Source: Syntrophomonas sp. DTU018
Lineage (GTDB): Bacteria; Bacillota; Syntrophomonadia; Syntrophomonadales; Syntrophomonadaceae
Direction: 5' to 3'
Assembly: GCA_001513155.1 (NCBI GenBank)
Contig: LFSR01000037.1
Location: 24,631 to 88,630 of the forward strand
Length of the DNA stretch: 64,000 nucleotides
The position numbers and the translations under genes are program-made. Of the stretch, positions 50,418 to 60,549 are shown piece by piece. Each line of letters starts with the position of its first letter. Positions within the stretch are counted from its first letter, which is position 1. The notes under the pieces were generated by a model. It did no database searches and was not told where the DNA came from. It worked only from the letters and a program-made list of their open reading frames with translations.

Positions 50418-52110
50418 CCAGTTCAACCTCTTTCATACGGCGGCGGTGGCGGCGGCGTACTAATACTACTGTAACAACTGCAGCCAGCACCAGCAGGATT
50501 CCGCCAGCTATCAGCCAGTTCTTTACTGACTTCTGGCCGGTTTGTTCCCCAGGCATTTCCGGTCCCATGGACGGAGGGGCAGGAAAAGCCATGACATTAA
50601 GGGTAAAGCTCTTTTCCAGCTGGTAGGGGTTGCCCAGTTCATCTTCATAGGTGAGAATGACTTTTCCGGTTAGTTCTCCCTCCTGCCGGGGTATGATAGT
50701 GGCATCATAATAATCATCCCGGCCTGCTTCCAGGGTTCCGATAAACAGAGCAGCGTTCTGTACTTCAAAATCCCCTTCGGTGGTGATCATCAGATTGCGT
50801 ATGGGGCTGCGCCCGGTATTATAGAGGTCCAGGGAGATGCTGGTTGGGCTGCCCGGGTAGGCTTCCGCAGGTACGATTACATCAGAGATTACCAGCTTGG
50901 TTTCCTTAACCACTGGCAGGCTGATGGTTTCCTGTTCTTCCAGCTTGTTGCCGTCCTCATCCTGGTAATCTATCCGGGCGGTCAGGTTATATACTCTGTG
51001 CTCCGCAGTGACCTGGGGATGCAGGTATATGGTATGTTCCGCGGTGCCCTGAGGGGGTATTTCGGCAAAATAAAAAGAGTTGCTGCTGCCCACCGGGGAA
51101 AAGATATCCCCTTCAGAAGAAAGGCTGACTTTAATATTGCGCACCGGGGACGTTTCGCTGGTGTTGCGGAAAACCAAGGTCAAGGGAAAGGTTTGGCCGG
51201 CTTGCACGTAATCCGTCCCCAGAAAGTAGTTTTCCAGCAAAATGCGGGGAACCAACTCGCCTGTGTCGCCTTTTCCTGCTACTGGTACGTAAACCTTTTG
51301 TTCTTGAGTGTATTTTAGATCGTACTGGTCTTTAAACTCGATGGCAAGATCCAGTGGATAGATGCCGCTTTCCATTTTTCCTCCCGCCTGCAGGCGGAAT
51401 TCCACCGGGTGCAGTTCACCAGCTTCCATGCTGGTGACAAACTGGGTGTCCGGCCAGTTGTCCAAATTTATCCCATCAGTTGAAAAACCGCTTAAGCGCA
51501 GGTTTATGGAATAGATGGGAATATCACTTTCATTTTTTAAGTTCAATTTCACCACCTGGCTGGTACCAGCCTTCAATTTGTCAGCTTCCGTCTGGATTCC
51601 CAGCAGTTTAAGCTGGGGCTGGCGCAGGTTGTTGGTGATCTTTATGTACACAGTAGCGGAGGCGCTGCCGCCTCCTCCTGAAGGGCTTTCATAGGTGACA
51701 GTTATTGGTAAAGGATAAATCCCCGGAGCAGTGTTGGCTGGTATGGTAATGGGAATGCTATAGACAATATCCCCGGTAAAACTGGAAATATACCGGGTAA
51801 AGGACATTTTATCTGCCTGGAAGGGAAAGGTCTTGGGATCACCGACATTTAGGGAAATAACTGTATTAATGGCCCGTCCCCCCGCATTTTTAATAGGGAT
51901 GTTCAGTACCTGATTGCTTCCCGCTTCAAATACCGGCATCCATCTATCAGCGGCGATTACTATTACCGGTTCTGGTTCAGTGTATTCAGGAACAAAAACT
52001 GTGACAGGTGGATCACTAGGGGTAGGTGCCTCTGCTGCCGGCAGTGAAACAGGAAACGACCAGCAGATTAGACAAATCAGGATAAATGCCCCAAAGACAC
52101 TTTTTTTCAT
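50410..52110 (-). CDS. Secreted/membrane-anchored CARDB-like domain protein (COG1361 type)
   Basis: 566 residues. Signal peptide FGAFILICLICWSFPVSLPAAEA; four or so beta-sandwich domains rich in phrases such as VKLNLKNESDIPIYSINLRLSG and SLDLYNTGRSPIRNLMITTEG (CARDB / NEW3-like adhesion folds); and one C-terminal membrane helix (WLIAGGILLVLAAVVTVVLV) with a basic cytosolic tail. Encoded between the ATPase and permease of an ABC unit, so it is likely their envelope partner. It may bind cargo or wall polymers. Confidence 0.75.
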   Translation of the reverse strand: MKKSVFGAFILICLICWSFPVSLPAAEAPTPSDPPVTVFVPEYTEPEPVIVIAADRWMPVFEAGSNQVLNIPIKNAGGRAINTVISLNVGDPKTFPFQADKMSFTRYISSFTGDIVYSIPITIPANTAPGIYPLPITVTYESPSGGGGSASATVYIKITNNLRQPQLKLLGIQTEADKLKAGTSQVVKLNLKNESDIPIYSINLRLSGFSTDGINLDNWPDTQFVTSMEAGELHPVEFRLQAGGKMESGIYPLDLAIEFKDQYDLKYTQEQKVYVPVAGKGDTGELVPRILLENYFLGTDYVQAGQTFPLTLVFRNTSETSPVRNIKVSLSSEGDIFSPVGSSNSFYFAEIPPQGTAEHTIYLHPQVTAEHRVYNLTARIDYQDEDGNKLEEQETISLPVVKETKLVISDVIVPAEAYPGSPTSISLDLYNTGRSPIRNLMITTEGDFEVQNAALFIGTLEAGRDDYYDATIIPRQEGELTGKVILTYEDELGNPYQLEKSFTLNVMAFPAPPSMGPEMPGEQTGQKSVKNWLIAGGILLVLAAVVTVVLVRRRHRRRMKEVELDE

Positions 52111-52125
52111 TTCTTCACTCCCTCA

Positions 52126-52812
52126 TTAATTGCTTTCTATACGTTCAATGCGCCCGTCCAAAATATGGACAATCTTGCTGGCATAAGCAGCCACATCCTG
52201 ATCATGGGTAACTATAAGCAGAGTTTGACGGTGTTTAGCTGCCAGACCGGTAATCAGGTTCATTATCTCCCGGGTGGTGACCGAATCCAGATTGCCGGTA
52301 GGCTCATCGGCAAAAACCAGCGGGGGATTTCCCACAAAAGCCCGGGCAATGCCCACCCGCTGCTGTTGCCCGCCGCTCATTTGCGTAGGTCTATGCAGCA
52401 AATGCTTAGACAGCCCAACATCTGTTAATATCCGCCGGGCTTCCCGTTGCCGGGTACGGCGATCCACCCCACGGAAAGCCAGGGGTAGGCTGACATTTTC
52501 CAGAGCTGTTAAAGCGGGCAGCAGGTGATAGGCTTGAAAAATAAACCCCAAGTAGCGCTGGCGAAAATGCGCCAGCTGCCGTTCATCCATTTTATGAACC
52601 GGTTTGCCCAATAGATATATTTCTCCCCGGGTGGGTTTTTCCAGGCCGGCTAACAGATTCAGCAGGGTGGTTTTTCCTGAGCCGGAGGTTCCCAGTATGC
52701 AGCAGATTTCTCCCGGCTCAATGGTGAGGGATATGTTATCCAGGGCTACTACTTTCTCCTCACCCACCCGGTATACTTTGCGCAGATCCTTGACTTGAAC
52801 CGCATAATCCAA
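52126..52812 (-). CDS. ABC transporter ATP-binding protein, MacB/LolD type
   Basis: 228 residues. Walker [16 protein letters not shown], signature [15 protein letters not shown], Walker [14 protein letters not shown], and H-loop IVTHDQDVA. This is the LolD/MacB subfamily that pairs with FtsX-type permeases such as the one two genes downstream. TTG start with only a weak ribosome-binding site; the predicted transcript start is just 14 bp upstream. Confidence 0.9.
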   Translation of the reverse strand: MDYAVQVKDLRKVYRVGEEKVVALDNISLTIEPGEICCILGTSGSGKTTLLNLLAGLEKPTRGEIYLLGKPVHKMDERQLAHFRQRYLGFIFQAYHLLPALTALENVSLPLAFRGVDRRTRQREARRILTDVGLSKHLLHRPTQMSGGQQQRVGIARAFVGNPPLVFADEPTGNLDSVTTREIMNLITGLAAKHRQTLLIVTHDQDVAAYASKIVHILDGRIERIESN

Positions 52813-52832
52813 TCAGTATCGCCACTTTCCGC

Positions 52833-52860
52833 ATTATAAAATTCAAGAGTTCCCAGCCAA
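52833..52860 (-). promoter_or_regulatory. SigA-type promoter of the ABC block
   Basis: On the minus strand TTGGCT (52855-52860) and TATAAT (52833-52838) are 16 bp apart, reading toward the ATPase gene. Confidence 0.6.
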
Positions 52861-52931
52861 CTGCTTCCATTTCCCCTAATTACGCAGGTCAAGGGAAAAT
52901 CCTTTCTAATAAACATAAATAATTTACCATT

Positions 52932-52968
52932 AATAAAAAAACCCGGCTGCCAGCAGACAGACGGGTTT
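52932..52968 (-). terminator. Terminator of the small Cys-rich gene
   Basis: On the minus strand AAACCCG / CGGGTTT with an inner CTG/CAG pairing and a T7 tail, 24 bp after the stop codon at 52992. Confidence 0.8.
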
Positions 52969-52991
52969 GCCTTTATCAAGGAAGCTAAGAA

Positions 52992-53390
52992 TCAAGTCAT
53001 GTTAAAGATGCCCAGAGTAGAGACTTCTTTGTACTCTTTAATGAATACGTCGTACAGGCTTATATTAAGAACGTTGCACAGAGCCGCTGAATAAAACAGC
53101 AGTTTGCCCATTTCACTGATAATAATTTCCTCGCAATTGGGACACAACTCACCACGAAGATGGTTATCCAAGTATTGACGGAGTTCCTGAATGGATTCAA
53201 CATGATCGGGAATTTGCACCTTATGGGCTTCCACCGACAGGCAGCCGCAATTGGTGATTCCCTTGGCAACAGCCCGGTTTACGCGACTGGTGGCTTCGGA
53301 AAGCTTGGTAAGAATGTCCAGAATGCTGCTATGGCGTATTAAAAGATCACCCACAATATTCTGAAACTCGTCACAAATCAAGTCCTTCAT
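52992..53390 (-). CDS. Conserved clostridial Cys-rich helical protein, unknown function
   Basis: 132 residues, mostly helical, with CDEFQNIVGDLLIRHSSILD at the N-terminus, a NCGCLSVEA motif and a CPNCEE pair that could bind a metal. I recall similar small proteins in many Clostridia, sometimes auto-labelled DUF1573, but that name is not supported by motif here. It stands alone, divergent from the PIN/TRAM gene and with its own terminator. Confidence 0.6.
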   Translation of the reverse strand: MKDLICDEFQNIVGDLLIRHSSILDILTKLSEATSRVNRAVAKGITNCGCLSVEAHKVQIPDHVESIQELRQYLDNHLRGELCPNCEEIIISEMGKLLFYSAALCNVLNISLYDVFIKEYKEVSTLGIFNMT

Positions 53391-53494
53391 GTAAAGACTT
53401 GCCCCCTCTTCTGGTGGTCTAACTAATTATAGCCCTGCCCGTACGGCACTGTCAATTCGCGTGGGGACGGTGAAGTTAACTCCTGCCTTATCAA

Positions 53495-53528
53495 TTAGGA
53501 AAATTTGCCTTCCTAAGTATAATTATAC
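53495..53528 (+). promoter_or_regulatory. Candidate promoter with inverted repeat, upstream of the PIN/TRAM gene
   Basis: TTAGGAA / TTCCTAA (53495-53501 and 53510-53516) is a perfect inverted repeat that ends 1 bp before TATAAT (53518-53523). The latter is itself inside the 12-bp palindrome GTATAATTATAC. It may be a repressor site over the promoter. Confidence 0.4.
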
Positions 53529-53564
53529 AGCCCTTATAGAAAAATAAAGGTGGAGGTGTATAAA

Positions 53565-54683
53565 GTGTATGGCCACCTGAAAGTCTCAAAACTGGTTATC
53601 GTGCTTGCTATTATATGTGCGGCTTGGATCACTTATGTATCCCACCTGTTTCTGCCCACCCAGAAGCCGCAGCTGGTTATGATCGCTCTGGCTTCCCTGG
53701 TGATCTCCTATGCAGCTTTTGGCTGGATTAAAAGTGTAATCAGCCGTTCCATGGCTGCATTAAACCGCTATTTGGACTCGGTCTCCATGGAGGTACTGAT
53801 CGGCGGCACTTCCGGTTTGCTGGTGGGAATTCTTACCGGAGTCCTGAGCAGTTATCCCTTATCCATGCTCAAGGGAATCGGGGTGTACCTCACTCTTTTG
53901 GTTTTTATTCTTTGTGCTTACCTGGGATTAAAAGTAGGTACCCGGCGGGGTATGGAGATATTGCGTCTCCTCCCAGGGGTTGCCAAGCGCTTGGACGTAA
54001 AAGCGCCCATCACCCGCATAGCACCCAAAGTAGTTGATACCAGCGCTATTATTGACGGGCGCATATATGATGTGTGCTTGAGTCATTTCCTGGAAGGCTG
54101 CCTGATTGTTCCTACCTTTGTTATTGAAGAACTGCAGCATATAGCTGATTCCTCGGACAATATCCGCCGCAACAAAGGGAGACGGGGCCTGGAACTTCTG
54201 TCCAAAATGCAAAAACACTCTGGTATAAAAATTGATATAATGGATGTGACAGATGCGGCCATTCTGGAAGAAAAAGAAGTGGACGCCAAATTAATTCGGC
54301 TCTGCAAGCAGTTGAATGCCAGCATTATTACCAATGATTATAATCTCAACAAAGTTGCCGAACTGCAGGGAATAACCGTACTCAACATCAACGAACTGGC
54401 CAATGCGGTGAAGATGATTGTCTATCCAGGAGAGACCATGCACGTAACGGTGATCAAAGAAGGTAAGGAAAACGGGCAGGGCGTAGGCTACCTGGAGGAC
54501 GGGACCATGGTAGTGGTGGAAGATGCCCAGCAGCAGATAGGCCAGGAATTAGAGGTTATGGTTACCAGTGTTTTTCAAACTGCGGCAGGCAGGATGATAT
54601 TTACCCGTAAAGTCAGAGAAGAAACTCATTACCACCAGGAGCAGAACTTGCAGAGTGTACCAGAGGTGAACATGTATGGATGA
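53565..54683 (+). CDS. Membrane-anchored PIN/TRAM domain protein (YacL family)
   Basis: 372 residues: four N-terminal membrane helices (about 5-125), a PIN nuclease domain starting VVDTSAIIDGRIYDVC with further acidic residues in EELQHIADSSD and ITNDYNLNKVAEL, and a C-terminal TRAM RNA-binding domain (about 300-365). It is a predicted membrane-tethered RNase. GTG 53565 follows GGAGGTG. Located before ispD as in Bacillus yacL. It overlaps ispD by 8 bp. Confidence 0.88.
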   Translation: MYGHLKVSKLVIVLAIICAAWITYVSHLFLPTQKPQLVMIALASLVISYAAFGWIKSVISRSMAALNRYLDSVSMEVLIGGTSGLLVGILTGVLSSYPLSMLKGIGVYLTLLVFILCAYLGLKVGTRRGMEILRLLPGVAKRLDVKAPITRIAPKVVDTSAIIDGRIYDVCLSHFLEGCLIVPTFVIEELQHIADSSDNIRRNKGRRGLELLSKMQKHSGIKIDIMDVTDAAILEEKEVDAKLIRLCKQLNASIITNDYNLNKVAELQGITVLNINELANAVKMIVYPGETMHVTVIKEGKENGQGVGYLEDGTMVVVEDAQQQIGQELEVMVTSVFQTAAGRMIFTRKVREETHYHQEQNLQSVPEVNMYG

Positions 54684-55386
54684 CAACCTTCGGGTTGTTA
54701 TCGCGGCGGCCGGCGCCGGCAGCCGCATGGGGAGCAGGATCAACAAGCAGTACCTTTTGCTGAATAACCGGCCGGTATTGGCTTACTCTCTGGATATATT
54801 TGAACAGTTTGAGGCTGTAGATGAAATTGTCATTGTAGCCAGGGCCTCGGAGATCAGTTACTGTGAAGAGGAAATAGTCAGGAAATATAAATATCGCAAA
54901 GTGTCCCGGGTGGTAGCTGGAGGTCCGGAACGTCAGGACTCTGTCTGGGCAGGTTTAAGCCAGCTTAATGACCAAACTGCTTATGTGGCTGTGCACGACG
55001 GTGCACGGCCCCTTTTGTCCCTGGACCTACTACAGGCTTTGTACCGGGAAGCCCGGCGCTGGGGAGCGGCCATACCCGGAGTAATTTCCCGGGATACCTT
55101 AAAGATGGTAGACCGGGACAGTTTTGTCAGCCATACCCTGGATCGCAATTCCGTGGTAGCCGTACAAACCCCCCAGATCTTTGAGTTTCATGAGCTGAAG
55201 AAAGCCTACCAGGAAGCTTTTTGTGACAATTTCCGGGCTACTGATGATGCTTCGCTGTTTGAAAGATACATAGGCCGGGTCAAAGTAGTTGCCGGCCAGT
55301 ACGATAATTTGAAAATCACTACCCCTGAGGACATAATCATTGCCGAAAGCCTGCTCAAAGCTCGCCGGCACAGCAAAGGAGACTAG
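54676..55386 (+). CDS. ispD: 2-C-methyl-D-erythritol 4-phosphate cytidylyltransferase
   Basis: Third step of the MEP isoprenoid pathway. 236 residues, opening [21 protein letters not shown]; the CTP-binding loop and VHDGARPL are intact. It is directly followed by ispF. Confidence 0.95.
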   Translation: MDDNLRVVIAAAGAGSRMGSRINKQYLLLNNRPVLAYSLDIFEQFEAVDEIVIVARASEISYCEEEIVRKYKYRKVSRVVAGGPERQDSVWAGLSQLNDQTAYVAVHDGARPLLSLDLLQALYREARRWGAAIPGVISRDTLKMVDRDSFVSHTLDRNSVVAVQTPQIFEFHELKKAYQEAFCDNFRATDDASLFERYIGRVKVVAGQYDNLKITTPEDIIIAESLLKARRHSKGD

Positions 55387-55390
55387 TAAT

Positions 55391-55870
55391 ATGCGCATCG
55401 GCATTGGTTATGATGTGCACCCCTTGGTGTCAGGCCGCAAATTGATTTTAGGCGGAGTGGATATACCCCACTCGGCTGGTTTGCTGGGACATTCCGATGC
55501 AGATGTTCTGGCCCACGCTATCGGGGACGCCCTGCTGGGAGCAGCGGCCTTGGGGGATCTGGGACATCATTTCCCCGATAATGATGAACGGTATAGAGAC
55601 GCCGACAGTCTGAAACTGCTGGCTCAGATCGGCCAGCTTCTGCAGCAGGCGGGTTACCGGATTGTGAATATAGACAGCACCATAGCTGCTCAAGCCCCTC
55701 GCTTAGCTCCCTACATAGAGAAGATGCGCACCAATATAGCGGCAGCTCTGGACCTGCCGGTAGGACAGGTGAGTGTCAAGGCAACCACCACGGAAAAGCT
55801 GGGCTTTGTGGGACGCCAGGAAGGCATATCAGCTCAGGCCATAGTATTAATAGAAGAAATACCCGGTTAG
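55391..55870 (+). CDS. ispF: 2-C-methyl-D-erythritol 2,4-cyclodiphosphate synthase
   Basis: MEP pathway, 159 residues. Zinc ligands in YDVHPL (Asp8, His10) and the [21 protein letters not shown] signature. ATG 55391 follows AAGGAG at 9 nt. An in-frame reading from 55340 lies inside ispD and is rejected. Confidence 0.96.
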   Translation: MRIGIGYDVHPLVSGRKLILGGVDIPHSAGLLGHSDADVLAHAIGDALLGAAALGDLGHHFPDNDERYRDADSLKLLAQIGQLLQQAGYRIVNIDSTIAAQAPRLAPYIEKMRTNIAAALDLPVGQVSVKATTTEKLGFVGRQEGISAQAIVLIEEIPG

Positions 55871-55935
55871 AATGGCAGGGAAATCATATTGTTTTTATTC
55901 CCCTGAGATTTATTTCATAAAACAGGAGGTTAATT

Positions 55936-57384
55936 ATGAGCAAGGTACGAGTCAGGTTTGCACCTAGTCCTACTGGACCTTTGCATATCGGCGGCGCCCG
56001 TTCGGCCTTATTTAATTATCTTTTTGCGGTTCACGAGGGCGGAGAACTGGTAGTGCGGATAGAGGATACTGATTTGGACCGCTCCAAGCGGGAATACGAA
56101 GAGGAGATACTGGCTTCTTTGCGCTGGCTGGGATTGAGCTGGCAGGAAGGAGTGGACGTGGGAGGACCCCATGCCCCCTATCGCCAGACGGAGCGTTTAG
56201 CCATATACCAGGAGTATGCCCGGGAATTGCTGGATCGGGGTCTGGCTTACCCCTGCTTTTGTACGGAAGAAGAGCTGGAAGCTGAGCGGCAGGCAGCGGC
56301 AGCCAAGGGGGAAATGCCCCGTTATTCCGGTAAATGCCGCTATCTTACCGATGAGGAAAGACAGGCCCTGATTGACAGCGGTCGTACCCCGGCTATTCGC
56401 TTCAAAGTGCCGGAAAACCAGGTTTATGTTGTTCATGATCTGGTGCGGGGACAGGTGGTTTTTGAAAGCGACAACACCGGAGATTTTATAATAATGAAGT
56501 CGGATGGCATCCCTACCTATAATTTTGCGGTGGTAATAGATGATGCCCTGATGGGAATAACCCATGTGATAAGAGCCGAGGAACATTTGCCCAATACTCC
56601 CCGCCAGCTTATGCTTTATGAAGCCCTGCGGTTTAAGCGGCCGGAGTTTGCTCATATTTCTCTCATACTGGGGGAAGACCGGCAGAAAATGAGCAAACGC
56701 CATGGGGCAACCTCCCTGATACAATACCGGGAAATGGGCTACCTGCCCCAAGCCCTGTTTAACTTTTTAGCCCTACTGGGATGGTCGCCCGAGGGAGAAG
56801 AAGAAATCCTGGACCGGCGGCAGATTGAGGCCAGCTTTACCTTGGACAGGGTTTCCCGCAGTCCGGCAGTTTTTGACCTGGACAAATTAAACTGGATGAA
56901 CCAGCAGTATATCAAGAAACTGGATAACCAGGAGCTAAGCGAAAGATTGGAGCCTTTCATCGCTGCCACTCCTTATGCGGGCCAGGTGGCCCAATTGACC
57001 CCTCAGCAGAGAGAATGGCTGATGGAAGCAGTACGGGAGCGGATGGTGTGCCTGAAGGATATCGAAAACCTGCTGCCGGTGTTCTTTGATCAGCCCGATC
57101 CGGATGAAGAAGCCCGGGCGGTATTAAGTCAACCGGGAGTGAGGCAGGTATTGGAAGCCATACAGGCCAAGCTGCCCCTTAAGGAAGATCCTGAGGAGTA
57201 CCGGCAGTGTATCAGGGCCACAGTCAAAGAATTGAAGCTGAAGGCCAAGGATGTGTTCATGCCGGTGCGCTGTGCCCTGACCGGGCTGGTACATGGACCT
57301 GATCTGCATCTGATCATGGCGGTATGGGGACGCCAGGAAACTGCCCGGCGCCTGGAGAAGGCCCTGGCCGGATTAAAGGAATAG
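55936..57384 (+). CDS. gltX: Glutamyl-tRNA synthetase
   Basis: 482 residues, class I. HIGH motif as [25 protein letters not shown] at 251-255, and the four-helix anticodon domain. Whether it is discriminating or also charges tRNA-Gln cannot be told from the sequence by eye. ATG after ACAGGAGG. Confidence 0.96.
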   Translation: MSKVRVRFAPSPTGPLHIGGARSALFNYLFAVHEGGELVVRIEDTDLDRSKREYEEEILASLRWLGLSWQEGVDVGGPHAPYRQTERLAIYQEYARELLDRGLAYPCFCTEEELEAERQAAAAKGEMPRYSGKCRYLTDEERQALIDSGRTPAIRFKVPENQVYVVHDLVRGQVVFESDNTGDFIIMKSDGIPTYNFAVVIDDALMGITHVIRAEEHLPNTPRQLMLYEALRFKRPEFAHISLILGEDRQKMSKRHGATSLIQYREMGYLPQALFNFLALLGWSPEGEEEILDRRQIEASFTLDRVSRSPAVFDLDKLNWMNQQYIKKLDNQELSERLEPFIAATPYAGQVAQLTPQQREWLMEAVRERMVCLKDIENLLPVFFDQPDPDEEARAVLSQPGVRQVLEAIQAKLPLKEDPEEYRQCIRATVKELKLKAKDVFMPVRCALTGLVHGPDLHLIMAVWGRQETARRLEKALAGLKE

Positions 57385-57455
57385 CTACCTTTCTTCCGGT
57401 TTTGATAAGGATAAGTTATAATTAAAATAAATCAGATTTTACCTGCAGGATTAGG

Positions 57456-57484
57456 TTGACATCCCCAGATGGGGCGCATATAAT
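57456..57484 (+). promoter_or_regulatory. Consensus SigA promoter of the cysE-cysS leader
   Basis: TTGACA (57456-57461), 17 bp, TATAAT (57479-57484): identical to the SigA consensus at all 12 positions. The spacer contains CCCC AGAT GGGG, an inverted repeat. Confidence 0.92.
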
Positions 57485-57490
57485 GCAACT

Positions 57491-57764
57491 AACTATATCA
57501 TAAAAATTCACATAATTTAATGCTATGAACGGGAGAAGTAAGCGACCACTCGCTGCCAGAGAGGAGAGGGCCACCGGCTGAAAGCCCTTTCTCAGAAAGA
57601 AGTCGCCGAAATGCGCCCAGGAGCAGGTATGCCGAAATTCCAGTAGGCTTACCCGGTGAAAAACCGTTATCATTTTCGAGTGGAGCTGTCATTATTACAG
57701 CTCAATGAGAGTGGAACCACGGAAGTGAAGCCTTTCGTCTCTTATGGGGACGAAAGGCTTTTTT
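57491..57764 (+). ncRNA. T-box riboswitch, tRNA-Cys specific
   Basis: A leader of about 275 nt. Stem I carries the AGTA and CAGAGAGG bulge sequences; a specifier loop reads CGAAATGCGCCC with Cys codon UGC at 57612-57614. Then the Stem II/III linker AGTAGGCTTACCCGG, and the T-box AGAGTGGAACCACGG (57708-57722). The antiterminator bulge UGGA pairs with a tRNA ending UCCA, as expected for tRNA-Cys (U73). A 12-14 bp terminator AAGCCTTTCGTC / GACGAAAGGCTT with a T-run (57728-57764) ends it. Uncharged tRNA-Cys should allow read-through to cysE. Confidence 0.93.
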
Positions 57765-57810
57765 GCAGCTAACCAGAAGGGACCACGATGAATGAAAAGT
57801 CACCTTTTGT

Positions 57811-58165
57811 GTCATTGCTGTGAAAATAGCTCCCAATTTTGTCATTGCTGTGAAAAGAGCTCTCTTCGTGTCATCGCGAGGAGCAAAGCGACGTGGCGAT
57901 CTGTTAACTCACACCGTTAGTTGCCATAGAGATTGCCACGCGCTACGCGCTCGCAATGACACAATGGTTGCCTTTTTACTGACATAAAAGCCATTTTCAC
58001 AGCAATGACAATTAAGAATTCCTTTCATAGCGATGACAGACTTAAGTTTTCGTTTATCGTGGCCTGTTATTCAGGTGATAATTGCGAGCGCAGCGAAGCA
58101 ATCTCTAACGATGCCTGCAGTCATGTGAACGAGATCGCCACGGCACTTCGTGCCTCGCGATGACA
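57811..58165. repeat. Cluster of REP-like palindromes between the T-box and cysE
   Basis: Tandem GTCATTGCTGTGAAAA units (57811 and 57841) and their inverse (57994-58009) enclose two facing REP palindromes (57868-57902 and 57929-57962). Two further REP units follow at 58076-58110 and 58131-58164, together with a module (58034-58087) shared with element B. A partial third repeat of that module (TTTTCATTAATCGTGGCCTG) is at 58204. The cluster lacks the terminal inverted repeats of elements A-D. No coding sequence is seen. Confidence 0.75.
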
Positions 58166-58277
58166 AAGCCCAGTCATTTTTACAGCGAGGACCCGAGAGG
58201 AGATTTTTCATTAATCGTGGCCTGGGCCACGGTAACCATTGCAAAAAAGGAGTCAATATTTAAGGAGGTTGGCCCCT

Positions 58278-59000
58278 ATGTTCAAAACTCTAAAGGAAGA
58301 AATTCAGGTGATATTTGAAAGAGACCCGGCCGCACGCAGTGTGTGGGAAGTAATATTCTGTTATCCCGGTTTTCATGCTATTATTAATCACCGTATCGCC
58401 CACTGGTTCTACCGGCATCGCATGTTTTTCATAGCTCGGCTGATTTCTCATATAAGCCGGTTCTTTACCGGCATTGAAATTCACCCCGGGGCGAAAATAG
58501 GCCGGAAGTTTTTCATTGATCACGGCATGGGCGTAGTGATCGGCGAGACTGCAGAAATCGGTGACAATGTTACCCTTTATCAGGGGGTGACCCTGGGGGG
58601 AACCGGCAAGGAAAAAGGCAAGCGCCACCCCACTATAGGCAATAATGTGGTAATCAGTGCCGGGGCAAAGGTGCTGGGTTCTATCACCATCGGCGACAAT
58701 GTGAAGATAGGCGGAGGATCAGTGGTACTCAAAAGTGTTCCTGACAACTGCACCGTGGTTGGAGTTCCCGGCCGCATTGTAGTTCGCGACGGAGCTAAAG
58801 TTACCGACGGCAAAATGGAAGTGGACCTGGAGCACCACCTGCTGCCTGACCCCATTGCTGACACCCTGACGGCCATGCAGGAGCGGATAAACGAGCTGGA
58901 GCGCCGCTTAGAGGAACTTATGAGAAAGGAGCTTGAAGATGCGCCTTTACAATACAGCCAGCGGGCAAAAAGAAGAGCTAAAAACATTGAAACCGCATGA
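58278..59000 (+). CDS. cysE: Serine O-acetyltransferase
   Basis: Makes O-acetylserine for cysteine synthesis, 240 residues. N-terminal helical part followed by a left-handed beta helix of hexapeptide repeats ([20 protein letters not shown] and [19 protein letters not shown]), with the active-site HPTIG loop. ATG 58278 follows AAGGAGG at 9 nt; the in-frame reading from 58239 lies upstream of that site. Its leader carries the Cys T-box, about 510 bp upstream. It overlaps cysS by 62 bp. Confidence 0.95.
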   Translation: MFKTLKEEIQVIFERDPAARSVWEVIFCYPGFHAIINHRIAHWFYRHRMFFIARLISHISRFFTGIEIHPGAKIGRKFFIDHGMGVVIGETAEIGDNVTLYQGVTLGGTGKEKGKRHPTIGNNVVISAGAKVLGSITIGDNVKIGGGSVVLKSVPDNCTVVGVPGRIVVRDGAKVTDGKMEVDLEHHLLPDPIADTLTAMQERINELERRLEELMRKELEDAPLQYSQRAKRRAKNIETA

Positions 59001-60549
59001 AGTGAGCATGTATGTGTGCGGCCCTACTACTTATAACCTGATTCACCTGGGAAATGCCAGGCCTCTGGTGGTATTTGATACCGTACGCCGTTACCTGGAG
59101 TACCGGGGTTATAAGGTAAACTATGTCCAGAACTTCACGGATGTGGACGACAAGATTATCAAGCGGGCCCAGGAAGAGGGGGAAGATCCCCTTAAGCTGG
59201 CCCAGCGCTATATCGACGAGTATTTTGTGGATGCCGAAGCCCTGGGTATCAGGCCTGCCCAGGAGCATCCCCGGGTCAGCCAGCACATTCCTGAGATAAT
59301 AGACGCTATCGCCAAGCTGATTGACAAGGGTTATGCCTATGAATCCCAGGGAGATGTTTTCTTCCGGGTGCGGGCTTTCAGCGGCTATGGCAAATTGTCC
59401 GGCCGTTCCCTGGATGAAATGCAGGCCGGCGCCCGTATCGACATAAATGAACTAAAAGAAGACCCTATGGACTTTGCTCTCTGGAAAGCCGCCAAACCCG
59501 GAGAACCAGCCTGGGACAGTCCCTGGGGACCGGGCCGGCCCGGATGGCATATTGAATGCTCTGTTATGTCCACCAATTGCCTGGGTGAAACTATAGATAT
59601 TCATGGCGGGGGCAGTGACCTGATTTTTCCCCACCATGAAAACGAAATTGCGCAGGCGGAAGCTCTGACCGGCAAGCCCTTCGTGCGTTACTGGATGCAC
59701 AATGGGTTTATCACCGTCAACAAGGAGAAAATGTCCAAATCCCTGGGCAACTTTTTCCTGCTGCGGGAGATTTTAGACAAGTATCCCGCAGATGTGGTGC
59801 GCTACTACTTGATAGCCACCCATTACCGCAGTCCCCTGGATTTTGACGATGGTAAACTGGAAGAAGCCCGCCGGGCCTTGATGCGCTTGAAGAATACCCG
59901 CACCCTCCTGGGGGAATTTTTAGATGACAGTTCCGGGGCTGACCAGGATTTGCATGAAAAGGGCACCCAGTTTTGGGCCAAGCTGTGCCAGATCAGGGAC
60001 AGCTTTATCGAAGCCATGGACGATGATTTTAATACCGCCCGTGCGATCGGCCATTTGTTTGAAATGTCCCATGAAATCAATGCCTACCTGGCCCAGGCGG
60101 ATCCCGAAGACCCGGCTGATCAGGCAGCCCTGGGCAGAGCCCGTGATCTGTATTTGGAATTAGGGAACCTGCTGGGTATTTTTATGGACAAGACTCCCCA
60201 TGATAAGGAAGAAATGATCGACAAAGTTTTGGGGGTAGTGGTGAGCCTGCGCCAGGCAGCCCGGCAAGCCAAGAACTATGCAATGGCTGATTCCCTGCGG
60301 GATTACCTGCGTGATCTGGGCGTAGCGGTAGAGGACCGGGGAGAGGAAAGCCGCTTCCGCTATGACAGCCCTCCCCAACTAAGCAGCCTGGTGGATTATT
60401 TGTTATCCATACGCAAATCCCTGAAGGCCGAACGCAATTATGAATGGGCTGACCAGATCCGCGACCAGCTTTCAGAGGCAGGTATAATTGTAGAAGATAC
60501 CCGGGAAGGAGTTCGCTGGAGAATTGCTGAATCACGAACCCTTGGATGA
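58939..60549 (+). CDS. cysS: Cysteinyl-tRNA synthetase with duplicated C-terminal module
   Basis: 536 residues against the usual 460-470. Class I core with zinc Cys28 (VCGPTTY), a HIGH motif as [18 protein letters not shown] and HHENE zinc ligands, and KMSKS at 264-268. The tail contains two copies of a short helical module: [20 protein letters not shown] then VAVED, and [20 protein letters not shown] then IIVED. Normal CysRS has one. ATG 58939 follows AAAGGAG at 8 nt. Confidence 0.95.
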   Translation: MRLYNTASGQKEELKTLKPHEVSMYVCGPTTYNLIHLGNARPLVVFDTVRRYLEYRGYKVNYVQNFTDVDDKIIKRAQEEGEDPLKLAQRYIDEYFVDAEALGIRPAQEHPRVSQHIPEIIDAIAKLIDKGYAYESQGDVFFRVRAFSGYGKLSGRSLDEMQAGARIDINELKEDPMDFALWKAAKPGEPAWDSPWGPGRPGWHIECSVMSTNCLGETIDIHGGGSDLIFPHHENEIAQAEALTGKPFVRYWMHNGFITVNKEKMSKSLGNFFLLREILDKYPADVVRYYLIATHYRSPLDFDDGKLEEARRALMRLKNTRTLLGEFLDDSSGADQDLHEKGTQFWAKLCQIRDSFIEAMDDDFNTARAIGHLFEMSHEINAYLAQADPEDPADQAALGRARDLYLELGNLLGIFMDKTPHDKEEMIDKVLGVVVSLRQAARQAKNYAMADSLRDYLRDLGVAVEDRGEESRFRYDSPPQLSSLVDYLLSIRKSLKAERNYEWADQIRDQLSEAGIIVEDTREGVRWRIAESRTLG

